From positions 83,299 through 147,298 of the forward strand of contig JAJDBU010000059.1 in the NCBI GenBank assembly GCA_029261195.1: a DNA stretch of 64,000 bases, read 5' to 3'. Positions 45,939 to 54,399 of this stretch are shown here, piece after piece; within the stretch, counting starts at the first letter, position 1; each line of letters opens with the position of its first letter. Below the pieces are notes generated by a model. The model was not told the DNA's origin. It saw only the letters and a list, made by a program, of their open reading frames with translations, and made no database searches. The position numbers were made by a program, and so were the translations under genes. Origin of the DNA: Nitrospirota bacterium (GTDB lineage: Bacteria; Nitrospirota; Nitrospiria; SBBL01; JAADHI01).

Positions 45939-46613
45939 CTACTCCCCCAACAGGTAGCCACACCCCCGGACCGTTTTAATCAATGCCGTGGCTGCCCCTT
46001 TATCGATTTTGTTTCGGAGATAGGTCACATAGACATCGATGACATTCGATTCAGTATCGAAGTCGATATTCCAGACATGTTCCGCAATCATGCTCCGGGT
46101 GAGTACCCTTCCGCTGTTTCGCATAAAATATTCCAGGAGGGCATACTCCTTGTTTGTCAACTCGATCCTTCGTGTTCCACGCCTGACTTCACGCGTCGCC
46201 GGGTTCATCGTCAAATCGGAAACACAGAGAAGCGAAGTCCGTCCCACCTTCCCGCGCCGAAGCAGGGCGCGAACCCTTGCGAGAAATTCTTCGATTGAAA
46301 ACGGCTTTGTCAGGTAATCGTCTCCCCCCGCATCGAGCATCTTCACCTTCTGCTGAACGGCATCCCTCGCAGTCAGAATCAGTACAGGTGTCTCATTGCC
46401 CTGCTTCCGAAGCGCCTGGAGAACCTGCATCCCGCTTTTTTTCGGGAGCATCAGATCAAGGACGATCAGGTCGTAGTCATAGGTTTCGGCCAGGTCGAGC
46501 CCCTCTTCCCCATCGAATGCCTGATCGGCGGCATAGCGCTCTTCTTCGAGCGCCTTCCGAATAAAATTGGAGACCTTTTTTTCGTCCTCAATGACTAAAA
46601 TCCGCATCGTCAT
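45939..46613 (-). CDS. OmpR/PhoB-family response regulator
   Basis: 224 aa. The receiver domain has the acidic pair ED (9-10), phospho-acceptor D53 (LDLMLP) and the conserved Lys in YLTKPF. The C-terminal winged helix contains LTNKEYALLEYFMRNSGRVL and VDVYVTYLRNKID-type recognition regions. It should be activated by the adjacent kinase and bind the AT-rich repeats around the operon. An ATG at 46607 (MRIL) is an equally possible start. Confidence 0.93.
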   Translation of the reverse strand: MTMRILVIEDEKKVSNFIRKALEEERYAADQAFDGEEGLDLAETYDYDLIVLDLMLPKKSGMQVLQALRKQGNETPVLILTARDAVQQKVKMLDAGGDDYLTKPFSIEEFLARVRALLRRGKVGRTSLLCVSDLTMNPATREVRRGTRRIELTNKEYALLEYFMRNSGRVLTRSMIAEHVWNIDFDTESNVIDVYVTYLRNKIDKGAATALIKTVRGCGYLLGE

Positions 46614-46660
46614 TTACCTCTTAAGAGGTCGATATTATCCGCTGCATCCTAAAACATGCA

Positions 46661-46729
46661 AGCCAAAGTCAACAACAGCCAAAGTCAATAATAGGGTTTT
46701 GAGCTGCAATGCGTTTGAGCTGCAATGCG
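46661..46729. repeat. Two successive 16-bp tandem duplications
   Basis: AGCCAAAGTCAACAAC is repeated with small changes at 46661-46692, then TTTGAGCTGCAATGCG is repeated exactly at 46698-46729. Both lie in the intergenic region between the response regulator and the divergent lipoprotein gene. Confidence 0.85.
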
Positions 46730-46755
46730 ATAGGCATACAACCGGGTCGGTCACA

Positions 46756-46784
46756 CATTAAAAAGATTTAATCTTCTTTTAATG
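46756..46784. promoter_or_regulatory. AT-rich palindromic operator candidate
   Basis: CATTAAAA and TTTTAATG enclose a nearly symmetrical AGATTTAATCT core. The TTTAAT/ATTAAA words recur at 44513 on the other side of the two-component operon. The site lies between the divergent response regulator and lipoprotein genes and is a natural place for autoregulation. Confidence 0.5.
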
Positions 46785-46834
46785 CGCCTTTTATCTTTCG
46801 GGGTTAATCTGCCTATGTGTCATACAGGTACAAT

Positions 46835-47164
46835 ATGTTCTCCAAGATCCGGGCGCTTAATATTGGAACAATGATAAGCAATAAACGATATGCGGTCGGG
46901 ATGCTGACCCTCCTCTTTTTTCTGACCGCGTTTGCATCCATGTGGGGATGCAGCAGTCCCTCCCTGGAAGAAAACGCGGTTTTCCTCGAACTGGAACAGA
47001 CCGCCGAGGAAAACGCAAACCTGTCCAGGGAACTGAATCAGACCATGACGGACAACCGGGTCCTTTCAGCAGAGGCCAGACGTCTGAAAGATCTGCTTGA
47101 TGCGCTTCAAGAAGAGAACGAAACCCTCAAAACAAGGCTGTCCCTGGAGCCGCCGGATGAATAG
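46835..47164 (+). CDS. Small lipoprotein with coiled coil
   Basis: 109 aa from ATG 46835; 46817 (GTG) and 46871 (ATG) are alternatives, the last giving the more usual signal length. Hydrophobic stretch GMLTLLFFLTAFASMWG is followed by a candidate lipidated Cys (C39). The mature part is a continuous coiled coil (ELEQTAEENANLSRELNQTM, then RLKDLLDALQEENETLK), as in Lpp-like or adaptor lipoproteins. It lies opposite the two-component system, across the palindrome at 46756, and may belong to its regulon. Confidence 0.65.
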   Translation: MFSKIRALNIGTMISNKRYAVGMLTLLFFLTAFASMWGCSSPSLEENAVFLELEQTAEENANLSRELNQTMTDNRVLSAEARRLKDLLDALQEENETLKTRLSLEPPDE

Positions 47165-47186
47165 CGATAGACTGTGAGGAGTGATG

Positions 47187-48077
47187 ATGCCCATGACGGT
47201 GATCCTGAAGTATCTGTCGCGTTGGTCGATTTCCAAAATCTATGCGCTTGCTTTTTTTTCACTGGCGGTCATCGGCGCCGCGGATTTCATCATCGGCCCA
47301 GAGATATCGACGACCCTCTTCTATTTTTTGCCCATTGCCATTTCATCTTGGTATGGAGGCCGTTCATTCGGCATTGCCGTGTCGTTTGCGGCGGCGTTTG
47401 TTTGGCTAATGACGGACATCGGATCGGGAAGGGAATACGCCCACGCCGCGATCTTCATTTGGAATACCTTGATCCGGCTCGGCATTTTCCTGTTCGTTTC
47501 ATTACTCTTGTCCGCCTTCCATGATCTTTTAAAGTCCGAGAAGCACGCCGCCGATACCGACCCCCTGACGGGTGCGCTCAATGTGAGGGGATTCAGAGAA
47601 AAACTGGTCTGTGAATACGTCCGGAGTACAAGAAGCCATAAGCCCTTTTCACTTGCCTTTATTGATATTGATGATTTTAAAGAGGTCAATGACACCCTTG
47701 GGCATGGCGACGGAGACATCCTGCTATGCACGGTGACCGATGTGATGAAATATCATCTGCGGCGGACCGATGTGCTTGCCCGCCTGGGCGGCGACGAATT
47801 CGCTATCCTTTTTTCAGAGACCGATGAAGCGCTGGTCAAAGCGGCATTTTCGCATGTCCACCAATGTCTCATGAGGACGGTCGCCGAGCATCACTGGCCG
47901 GTCACCTTCAGCGTCGGTGTGATTTCATATCAGACCCTGCCTGAAAATCCGTCACATGCCTTAAGGCTTGCCGATGAACTCATGTACATCGTCAAGAAGA
48001 GTACAAAAAATGACGTTATTTACAAGGTCTGGTCAGGCACATCGCTTGAGCCGAGATTAAACGGGATCGCGGCTTAA
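47187..48077 (+). CDS. Membrane-bound diguanylate cyclase (GGDEF)
   Basis: 296 aa from the ATG at 47187, five bases after GAGGAG. Four to five membrane helices occupy residues 8-120. The GGDEF domain starts at DTDPLTGALNVRGF and has the active site RLGGDEF, with an inhibitory I-site RRTD five residues upstream. It should make c-di-GMP with product feedback. The cellulose synthase at 1412, with PilZ, is a possible target within the same window, though far away. Confidence 0.92.
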   Translation: MPMTVILKYLSRWSISKIYALAFFSLAVIGAADFIIGPEISTTLFYFLPIAISSWYGGRSFGIAVSFAAAFVWLMTDIGSGREYAHAAIFIWNTLIRLGIFLFVSLLLSAFHDLLKSEKHAADTDPLTGALNVRGFREKLVCEYVRSTRSHKPFSLAFIDIDDFKEVNDTLGHGDGDILLCTVTDVMKYHLRRTDVLARLGGDEFAILFSETDEALVKAAFSHVHQCLMRTVAEHHWPVTFSVGVISYQTLPENPSHALRLADELMYIVKKSTKNDVIYKVWSGTSLEPRLNGIAA

Positions 48078-48117
48078 AGAGCGACGCCGACACAACAAAA
48101 CAAGAGGAGGAGTCAAG

Positions 48118-48298
48118 ATGCCGAAGAAACTGTTATTTGGTGAGGAAGCCCGAAGTGCGATGCTCAGCGGGGCCACCCGACTCACAAATGCGGTCAGGCC
48201 ACCCTGGGCCCGCAGGGCCGCAGCTTGTCAGGGAAGTGGCGGGCAAGACAAGCAAGGTCGCCGGAGACGGCACCACGACCGCAACCGTACTGGCCTGA
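48118..48298 (+). pseudogene. Decayed groEL fragment
   Basis: The start MPKKLLFGEEARSAMLSGAT matches the GroEL N-terminus. After a one-base loss the frame continues ATLGPQGR. It then jumps, over a deletion of roughly 40 residues, to QLVREVAGKTSKVAGDGTTT, ending ATVLA before a TGA at 48296. It thus carries a frameshift, an internal deletion and loss of everything beyond about residue 90. A strong ribosome binding site (GAGGAGG) remains. It is a remnant of an additional chaperonin gene. Confidence 0.85.
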
Positions 48299-48341
48299 CG
48301 GGTGGTAGACCGCTGACTTGAGTCAGGCAGAGCCTTGGCAT

Positions 48342-48373
48342 GATGAAGAGATGAAGAGATGAAGAGATGAAGA
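48342..48373. repeat. Four tandem 8-bp units spanning a start codon
   Basis: GATGAAGA is repeated four times. The ATG at 48367 of the following gene is in the fourth unit, and each unit supplies both a purine-rich SD-like stretch and an ATG. Unit number is not a multiple of three bases. Confidence 0.95.
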
Positions 48374-50301
48374 CAGGCAAACATAAAAAAGGGAGCGTGA
48401 CCGAAGTCCTCGGGCCGGTCGAAAACCTGGAAAGCTATGTCAAGGCGGATTGGTGGCGCCACCTTTTCAACGCAAATTATTTGAGGACGGATGCGGATGT
48501 CGTCGAGGATCAAGACATCACAAAAGACGAAATCGATGTCTTTCTCGAATCGCTTTCCAATCCCCCCAAAGACAGCGCGATACTCGATCTGTGCTGCGGC
48601 CAGGGACGGCATAGTTTTGAATTGGCTGAACGCGGATATAGCCATGTCTCCGGACTGGACCGCTCGCATTATCTGATCAGCCGGGCCAGAGCGCTGAACA
48701 GGCGGAACGGCCATTATGTCGCCTTTAAAGAAGGCGATGCACGGAAACTCCCTTATGCGGCGGACCGCTTTGATATTGTTTTCATTGTCGGCAACAGCTT
48801 CGGTTATTTTGAATCTTTGAAGGACGATGTCCTTGTCCTGAGGGAAGTCCTGCGCGTCTTGAAGCCTTATGGCAAACTGCTGCTTGATGTCACGGAAGGC
48901 GAGACCATGCGCAAGCATTTTCAAGCCCGAAGCTGGGAATGGATCGACAAGAACTATTTTGTCTGCCGGGAACGTTCGCTTTCTGAAGATCAAAACCGCC
49001 TGATCTCCCGAGAGGTGATTACGCATGTCAAAAAAGGGGTGATCGCAGACCAGTTTTATGCCGAGCGTCTCTACGCGGAAGAAACGCTCAATGTCTTATT
49101 AAAAGAGGCCGGTTTTGAAAAGGTGAGGCCTCATGCACGCATCCGGACGGAATCGAAGCGGAATCAGGATTTGGGCATGATGGAGGAGCGCATCCTGCTT
49201 TCCGCGATTGCCGTAAAGGAATGGTCGGTCGTTACAAAGAGTCCGGAAAAAGACAAGACTGTCGTTGTCTTGATGGGCGATCCCGGAAAGCAGGATGCGG
49301 TCAAACCGGACTTTAACTTTGATTCAGACGATTTTCATACCATCGACCTGCTGAAGGAAGGCCTGTCTCAACTAAAAGGCTACCGTTTTGTTTATCTCAA
49401 TCGTCACGACACACTGATACAGGATCTTCAGAAGTTAAAGGGAAAATGCGGCTATATCTTCAACTTATGCGACGAAGGCTTTAACAACGAGGCGTCAAAA
49501 GAGCTGCATGTGACCGCCCTTTTGGAAATGCTGGACCTGCCCTATACCGGAGGGACGCCGCAGTGTCTCGCCTATTGTTACGACAAGTCATTGGTGAGAG
49601 GCATTGCGAAAGAAATGGGCATTCCGGTTCCGAGGGCCTTTATGGTCCAGCCGGAGGATATCGGCTTTATTGAATTACCCCTGTCCTTTCCGGTCATTGT
49701 GAAACCCAATTTCGGCGATTCCAGTTTCGGCATCACCCAAAAGAATGTCTGTTTTGATCTTCCCGCCCTGGAAGAGGCGATTCTTCTGGTCAGGGATAGG
49801 CTGGGCTATAACAAACCCATTCTTGTGGAAGAGTACTTGACCGGAAAGGATATCAGCGTCGGGATGATCGGAAATTCTCCGGAAGCCTACATGCTTCTGC
49901 CCATTATTCAAGAAGACTATTCCAATCTCCCCCCGGATCTGCCCAGAATCTGCGGTTATGAAGCGAAATGGGATCCGCAGTCGCCTTATTGGCAGATCAA
50001 ATCCGTTCCGGCCGATCTTTCCGAAGATGCGGAGCGGTTTTTAGGTGCAAGCTGCATTAAACTTTTTGAACGTCTTGAATGCCGCGACTACGCAAGGTTC
50101 GACTGGCGGCTGGATGGCAATGGAACGCCGCGTTTATTGGAAGTCAACCCCAATCCGGGCTGGTGTTGGGACGGACATCTGGCAAAGATGGCAAAGCTTC
50201 AGGACCTGTCGTACAAGGATATGCTGGAGCGGATATTGGCTGCCTGTGAAGACAGGATCACAAGATCCGACGCCATGCAAAAGATCCCGGCGCGATCATG
50301 A
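48367..50301 (+). CDS. Fused class I SAM methyltransferase and ATP-grasp ligase
   Basis: 644 aa. Residues 40-280 form a Rossmann methyltransferase: motif I ILDLCCGQGR (72-81), acidic loop GLDRS, EGDARKLPYAADRFD and a post-motif region. Residues 290-640 are a D-Ala-D-Ala-ligase-like ATP-grasp domain: FNLCDEGFNNEA, SFPVIVKPNFGDSSFGI, ILVEEYLTGKDISVG and the metal-binding end LLEVNPNPGWCWDGH. Together they suggest methylation plus ATP-driven amide or ester bond formation on one substrate, possibly a small metabolite or peptide. I know no characterised protein with this function. Located between a groEL remnant and Hsp20. Confidence 0.85.
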   Translation: MKTGKHKKGSVTEVLGPVENLESYVKADWWRHLFNANYLRTDADVVEDQDITKDEIDVFLESLSNPPKDSAILDLCCGQGRHSFELAERGYSHVSGLDRSHYLISRARALNRRNGHYVAFKEGDARKLPYAADRFDIVFIVGNSFGYFESLKDDVLVLREVLRVLKPYGKLLLDVTEGETMRKHFQARSWEWIDKNYFVCRERSLSEDQNRLISREVITHVKKGVIADQFYAERLYAEETLNVLLKEAGFEKVRPHARIRTESKRNQDLGMMEERILLSAIAVKEWSVVTKSPEKDKTVVVLMGDPGKQDAVKPDFNFDSDDFHTIDLLKEGLSQLKGYRFVYLNRHDTLIQDLQKLKGKCGYIFNLCDEGFNNEASKELHVTALLEMLDLPYTGGTPQCLAYCYDKSLVRGIAKEMGIPVPRAFMVQPEDIGFIELPLSFPVIVKPNFGDSSFGITQKNVCFDLPALEEAILLVRDRLGYNKPILVEEYLTGKDISVGMIGNSPEAYMLLPIIQEDYSNLPPDLPRICGYEAKWDPQSPYWQIKSVPADLSEDAERFLGASCIKLFERLECRDYARFDWRLDGNGTPRLLEVNPNPGWCWDGHLAKMAKLQDLSYKDMLERILAACEDRITRSDAMQKIPARS

Positions 50302-50303
50302 AG

Positions 50304-50331
50304 GGAGTACTTCAAATGGAGTACTTCAAGT
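50304..50331. repeat. 14-bp tandem duplication
   Basis: GGAGTACTTCAAAT is followed by GGAGTACTTCAAGT, one mismatch, just beyond the stop of the fusion gene. Confidence 0.85.
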
Positions 50332-50370
50332 GGATGCGGCGCAAGGTCTGGGAAAAATAACATCTTGCTA

Positions 50371-50398
50371 TTGAAGAATACCCCCGAATGATTATATA
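50371..50398 (+). promoter_or_regulatory. Possible promoter of the Hsp20 gene
   Basis: TTGAAG (50371-50376) and TATATA (50393-50398) with a 16-base spacer, about 85 bases before the start codon. The hexamers are only moderate and a heat-shock sigma signature is not clear. Confidence 0.4.
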
Positions 50399-50485
50399 GA
50401 GGGTAAAGAGAGCAGCACCAAAAAGCCTGGCTTCAGACGGCGAAGCCAGGTGAATCAACATCAACAACGAAAGGAGGAAAATAAA

Positions 50486-50998
50486 ATGACCTTCAGAATA
50501 ATGGCGCCATTGAGATCGGATAAAAAAGCGCTTCCCATCCGTTCTTACGGGTTTGAGGAGGCGATGTTTCCCTCGCTCTACCGTGACATGGGGAGATTAT
50601 TGAACGAGATGACACGTGACTTCGGGATGCAGGCCTTGTTCGGCGAAGATGCGGAACGGGGTTCATTTTCTCCCGGCGTGAATCTGGTGGAAGAAGACCA
50701 TGACTACAAGGTCTCCGTCGAGCTTCCCGGGATGAGTGAAAAAGACATTGACCTTTCCTTGAAAGAGGGTGTGCTGAGCATCCGGGGAGAAAAGAAGAGC
50801 GAAGTAAAAAAAGAGGAAGAGAATATCTACCGGATGGAATGTGCGTATGGGGCCTTCCAGCGGAATATCCCTCTGCCCAGTGAGGTTGAGGAAGAAAAAA
50901 TCGAAGCGACCTTTGACAAGGGGGTTTTAAAAATCATCCTTCCAAAGTCAAAAGAGAAGGAAAAAGAAGTCCGGCGGATCACGGTCAAAGCCGCATAA
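50486..50998 (+). CDS. Small heat shock protein (Hsp20/alpha-crystallin)
   Basis: 170 aa from ATG 50486, behind AAGGAGG. The N-terminal arm (about 60 residues) precedes the alpha-crystallin domain, which begins SPGVNLVEEDHDYKVSVELP and includes AFQRNIPLPSEVEEEKI. The C-terminal part holds the GVLKIILPKS strand; a short I-X-I type tail may be EVRRITV. The protein binds unfolded proteins in the cytosol as oligomers. A hairpin after the stop probably ends the transcript. Confidence 0.95.
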   Translation: MTFRIMAPLRSDKKALPIRSYGFEEAMFPSLYRDMGRLLNEMTRDFGMQALFGEDAERGSFSPGVNLVEEDHDYKVSVELPGMSEKDIDLSLKEGVLSIRGEKKSEVKKEEENIYRMECAYGAFQRNIPLPSEVEEEKIEATFDKGVLKIILPKSKEKEKEVRRITVKAA

Positions 50999-51047
50999 CA
51001 CATGCAGATGCCGTTGGCTCGTAAGGTTTCTCATACCGCTTCAAGAG

Positions 51048-51080
51048 ATGAATAAGGCGGCGGTCAGCCGCCTTATTCAT
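51048..51080 (+). terminator. 14-bp hairpin after Hsp20
   Basis: ATGAATAAGGCGGC and its exact complement with a GGTCA loop. It lies 50 bases after the Hsp20 stop. The right side is followed by TTAAGTTA rather than a pure T-run, so termination may be partial or assisted. Confidence 0.65.
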
Positions 51081-51159
51081 TTAAGTTAGAGGAATATAGA
51101 AATGCAATGCGGTATAATGCTCAGATTGGTCGGGCCTTAAAACACGTGCGCTTTATCTC

Positions 51160-52143
51160 ATGAACACATTTCCGGTCGATTCGGGTGTTTTTTTCGCTTG
51201 CCTCCTGGATGGCAAAGGCCATGCGCGCAGCCTGCCATTGGAGGAGATACAAAACTGGATGCCATCAGATGGCGTACTCTGGCTTCACCTGGACTACTCT
51301 CATCCCGAAGTAAAAAAATGGATTCTTGAAGACAGCGCCTTGGACCCCTTGGTTGCTGAGGCCCTCGTGACAGAAGAGACACGCCCCCGAATCACGGCCA
51401 TGAACGATGGCTTGTTGATCGCACTCCGTGGCGTGAATTTAAATCCGGGCGCAGAGCCCAATGATATGGTGGCAGTCCGTTTATGGATTGATCACCAGCG
51501 CATGATCAGCACGCGTCGGCGCGACTTGTTTTCCGCGCGGGATGTCATGAGCCAATTGCAAAAGGGGCAAGGGCCAAGGAATTCAGAGGAATTTCTGGTG
51601 GACCTCATTGAGCGTATCGTTGAGCGCATGGGCGACACGGTGGAGGAAATTGAAGACAGTGTGGATGCGCTGGAAGAGCAAATCTTATCGGCTGAAGATG
51701 GGTCTTTGCGCGCGAACCTTTCGGCTTTGAGGCGCCAAACCATTGAACTCAGGCGCTATTTCTCGCCGCAACGAGACGCTTTAGCGCGTCTTCTTGTTGA
51801 AAAAGCCTCCTGGCTCGGAGAGCAAAGCCGCTTGCAGCTGCGGGAAATCAGCGACCGATTGATCCGTCATGTGGAAGATTTGAATGCGATCCGAGAGAGA
51901 CAGGCCCTCGCGCAAGAAGAGCTACTAAGCCGCGTTTCCGAGCAACTGAACAGCCGCATGTATGTGCTTTCCATGATTGCCGCCATCTTTCTCCCGCTGG
52001 GTTTCTTGACGGGGCTTTTGGGCATCAATGTCGGCGGCATTCCTGGCGCAAATCACCCTTGGGCTTTTTCTATTTTCGTGTTTATTTTGCTGGGCATTAT
52101 CTTTTTTGTGCTGATGCTTTTTCGTTGGAAAAAATGGTTTTAA
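51160..52143 (+). CDS. zntB: ZntB/CorA-family cation transporter
   Basis: 327 aa. A large cytoplasmic N-domain with long helices (residues 1-260) precedes two C-terminal membrane helices. The pore signature is GINVGGIPGANHPWAF in place of the GMN of CorA, as in ZntB. ZntB moves zinc, probably with protons. Basic tail RWKKWF ends the protein. A perfect TATAAT at 51113-51118 lies about 40 bases upstream, although no good -35 accompanies it. It opens the ion-transport cluster that continues to the window end. Confidence 0.92.
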   Translation: MNTFPVDSGVFFACLLDGKGHARSLPLEEIQNWMPSDGVLWLHLDYSHPEVKKWILEDSALDPLVAEALVTEETRPRITAMNDGLLIALRGVNLNPGAEPNDMVAVRLWIDHQRMISTRRRDLFSARDVMSQLQKGQGPRNSEEFLVDLIERIVERMGDTVEEIEDSVDALEEQILSAEDGSLRANLSALRRQTIELRRYFSPQRDALARLLVEKASWLGEQSRLQLREISDRLIRHVEDLNAIRERQALAQEELLSRVSEQLNSRMYVLSMIAAIFLPLGFLTGLLGINVGGIPGANHPWAFSIFVFILLGIIFFVLMLFRWKKWF

Positions 52144-52436
52144 CCGGGGGTATGATGAAACGCCCCTCTTTTTCGGATAACCCGTTTCTAAAAAAAACAA
52201 AGCGAAGCGTTTATTAGTATTCGATCAGCAGGTTATTTCTATCTAGTATGGTGAAGCCCTTACCCCACACTCTCCTTTGTATACCTTCCGGGTCTCTCTT
52301 TATTCTACAGACGAACACAGTAACAGGAGCATAAATTCTCTGTTTGAAGTCTTTTTTAACAAAAAAAGCTTGATCGCATTGTGGCTAAAAACCTTGTCTT
52401 GCCTTAATAAAACGCACATCAATTAAGAGGAGACCT
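52144..52436. other. Gene-free interval before the mscS gene
   Basis: About 290 bases without a supported ORF, hairpin or repeat. It ends in a good ribosome binding site (GAGGAG) for the gene at 52437. A promoter must be here, but no hexamer pair is convincing. Confidence 0.5.
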
Positions 52437-53336
52437 ATGAAAACTGAAATCCAAAATCAGCTCAACTGGCTCAATGGCCCGATTTTTCGCATCGGTGAAA
52501 CCGCGGTGACTTTAGGGAGTATAGGGGCTGCGTTCCTGATCATAATGCTGACCATTGTGGCCTCTAAAATTGTGCAACACATCATATTCAAGCAGCTTTC
52601 AAAAAAAGAAAAACTCTCGAAATCCGTGATTTACGCCATGAATCGCATTATTCACTATTTTTTTATCGTTTTGGGCGTTCTGATCGCTTCTGAATCGATG
52701 GGCATAAAACTCAGCAGTTTGGCCATCATTTTTGGATTCTTAAGTGTCGGCATCGGCTTTGGATTGCAAAATATCACCTCAAACTTTATATCAGGCGTCA
52801 TCTTATTGATCGAGCGCCCGATTGGCGTCGGGGATTTTGTTACAGTCAGTGATCATACTGCGGAAGTACTGAGCATTAATATGCGCTCAACAACAGTCAG
52901 AACATTGGATTACCTCACTATTATTGTCCCCAATTCAAAATTTATTGAAGAGGAAGTCATTAATTGGACAGTCGATGATCCACGCATCCGAATCCATTGT
53001 CCCGTCGGCGTTGCTTATGGTTCGGACGAAAAAAAGGTCCGGGATGTTCTGATCGAAGTCGCGCACGGGAAGAAAATGCTATTAAAACAGCCCAAACCGG
53101 AAGTCCGGTTTTTGGAATTTGGGGATTCTTCGCTCAATTTTGATCTCCTGGTCTGGACGGGAAACCCTGAAAATCAAAAAATGTTGCGTAGCGATATTAA
53201 TTTTGCCATTGCCGAAGCGTTTAGAGAAAACGACATCACGATCCCTTTTCCGCAACGGGACGTGCATTTATATCCAAGCCCTGCGCTTGAAAAACTTATC
53301 GGACAAAAAGGAGGAAATGACATTGCTCGCACTTAG
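52437..53336 (+). CDS. MscS-family mechanosensitive channel
   Basis: 299 aa with three N-terminal membrane helices, the pore helix FGFLSVGIGFGLQNITSNFI (identical to that of the channel at 42528) and the beta-domain segment LIERPIGVGDFVTV. The C-terminal domain is complete and ends FPQRDVHLY. The strong resemblance to the 42528 gene suggests duplication. Its last 20 bases overlap the CNNM-type gene. Confidence 0.93.
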   Translation: MKTEIQNQLNWLNGPIFRIGETAVTLGSIGAAFLIIMLTIVASKIVQHIIFKQLSKKEKLSKSVIYAMNRIIHYFFIVLGVLIASESMGIKLSSLAIIFGFLSVGIGFGLQNITSNFISGVILLIERPIGVGDFVTVSDHTAEVLSINMRSTTVRTLDYLTIIVPNSKFIEEEVINWTVDDPRIRIHCPVGVAYGSDEKKVRDVLIEVAHGKKMLLKQPKPEVRFLEFGDSSLNFDLLVWTGNPENQKMLRSDINFAIAEAFRENDITIPFPQRDVHLYPSPALEKLIGQKGGNDIART

Positions 53337-54351
53337 TTGGCTCGGGATTTTCATCTGCATCACGCAATCGGCTATTTTTTCAGGGCTTAATTTGGGTTTT
53401 TTTGGCCTCTCACGACTGGGCTTGGAAGTGCAGGCTGAAATAGGAGATCCCGGGGCCTCAAGGATTCTCAAGCTCAGAGAAGATGCACACCTGCTTTTGG
53501 CAACGCTCTTGTGGGGAAATGTGAGTAGCAACGTCTTATTGGCCTTGCTGAGCGAATCGATTCTCGCCGGAGTCGGGGCCTTTCTCTTTTCAACGGTGGG
53601 CATCACTTTTTTTGGTGAAGTGATTCCGCAGGCCTATTTCGCGCGGCATGCGCTAAAAACGAGCAACATTCTCGTGCCGGTGATTCGATTTTATCAGTTT
53701 CTGCTCTACCCGATCGCCAAGCCGACGGGTCTGCTACTCGATTTCTGGTTAGGCAAAGAAGAAGTCCGATACTTTAAAGAAAGCGAAATCAAGGTCTTGC
53801 TGGAGCAGCATGCGCATGCCGATGTCACCGACCTTGAGCGGCTTGAAAGCACCGGTGCGGTAAACTTTTTAAAGATGGATGATGTCGAAATCGTCGACGA
53901 AGGAGAGGTGCTCAATCCCGCGAGCATCATTGCGCTGCCGCAAAATGAAAAAGGACTCCCGCTGTTTCCGCACATTGACCGGGAGCAGGACGACGCTTTT
54001 TTGCAGCAGGTTCACCTTTCAAAAGAAAAATGGGTTGTGATCACGAATGAGTCGGGCGACCCTTTGCTTGTTTTGGATGCAGATCAGTTTCTACGTGATG
54101 CGATGTACGCCAAAGAAGTCAAAAGCACTTACCTCTATTGCCATCGTCCCATTGTGGTGACCGAACCGGATACAAAATTGGGTGAAGTGCTTCTCAAATT
54201 CAAAGTACGCCCGGAGCACGTCGAAGATGACGTGGTGGATAACGACATTATTTTGTATTGGAATGACGAAAAAAGAATTGTAACGGGCGCCGACATCTTG
54301 GGCAGGTTACTCAGAGGCATCGTAAAACGTAAAAAGACGCCTTTGAGTTAA
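53317..54351 (+). CDS. CNNM/CorC-type membrane protein (DUF21 with CBS pair)
   Basis: 344 aa from ATG 53317 behind AAAGGAGGA; a longer upstream frame inside mscS is rejected. The DUF21 domain has three to four membrane helices (about 4-22, 55-85, 90-112), with the QSAIFSGLNLGFFGLSR start typical of the family. The CBS pair (about 170-320) contains HLSKEKWVVITNE and VLLKFKVRPEHVEDD. CNNM/CorC proteins act in Mg2+ export or magnesium homeostasis. No CorC_HlyC C-terminal domain is evident. Coupled by overlap to the MscS gene. Confidence 0.85.
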   Translation: MTLLALSWLGIFICITQSAIFSGLNLGFFGLSRLGLEVQAEIGDPGASRILKLREDAHLLLATLLWGNVSSNVLLALLSESILAGVGAFLFSTVGITFFGEVIPQAYFARHALKTSNILVPVIRFYQFLLYPIAKPTGLLLDFWLGKEEVRYFKESEIKVLLEQHAHADVTDLERLESTGAVNFLKMDDVEIVDEGEVLNPASIIALPQNEKGLPLFPHIDREQDDAFLQQVHLSKEKWVVITNESGDPLLVLDADQFLRDAMYAKEVKSTYLYCHRPIVVTEPDTKLGEVLLKFKVRPEHVEDDVVDNDIILYWNDEKRIVTGADILGRLLRGIVKRKKTPLS

Positions 54352-54399
54352 GTATTTCGACGGGGTATCTGCGGCCGATAATTTTTGTTTGATCGAAAA

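Noticed and set aside
46817..46834. GTG start for the coiled-coil lipoprotein
   Set aside because: No ribosome binding site, and it lengthens an already long signal region; the ATG at 46835 or 46871 is more likely.
48118..48321. Reading the 67-aa ORF as an intact small gene
   Set aside because: Beyond residue 26 it is the wrong frame of a groEL remnant; the Arg-rich end is an artefact of the frameshift.
48118..50998. Part of the known transmissible locus of stress tolerance
   Set aside because: Only an Hsp20 is shared in kind; ClpK, FtsH, YfdX, HdeD and the other typical genes are absent.
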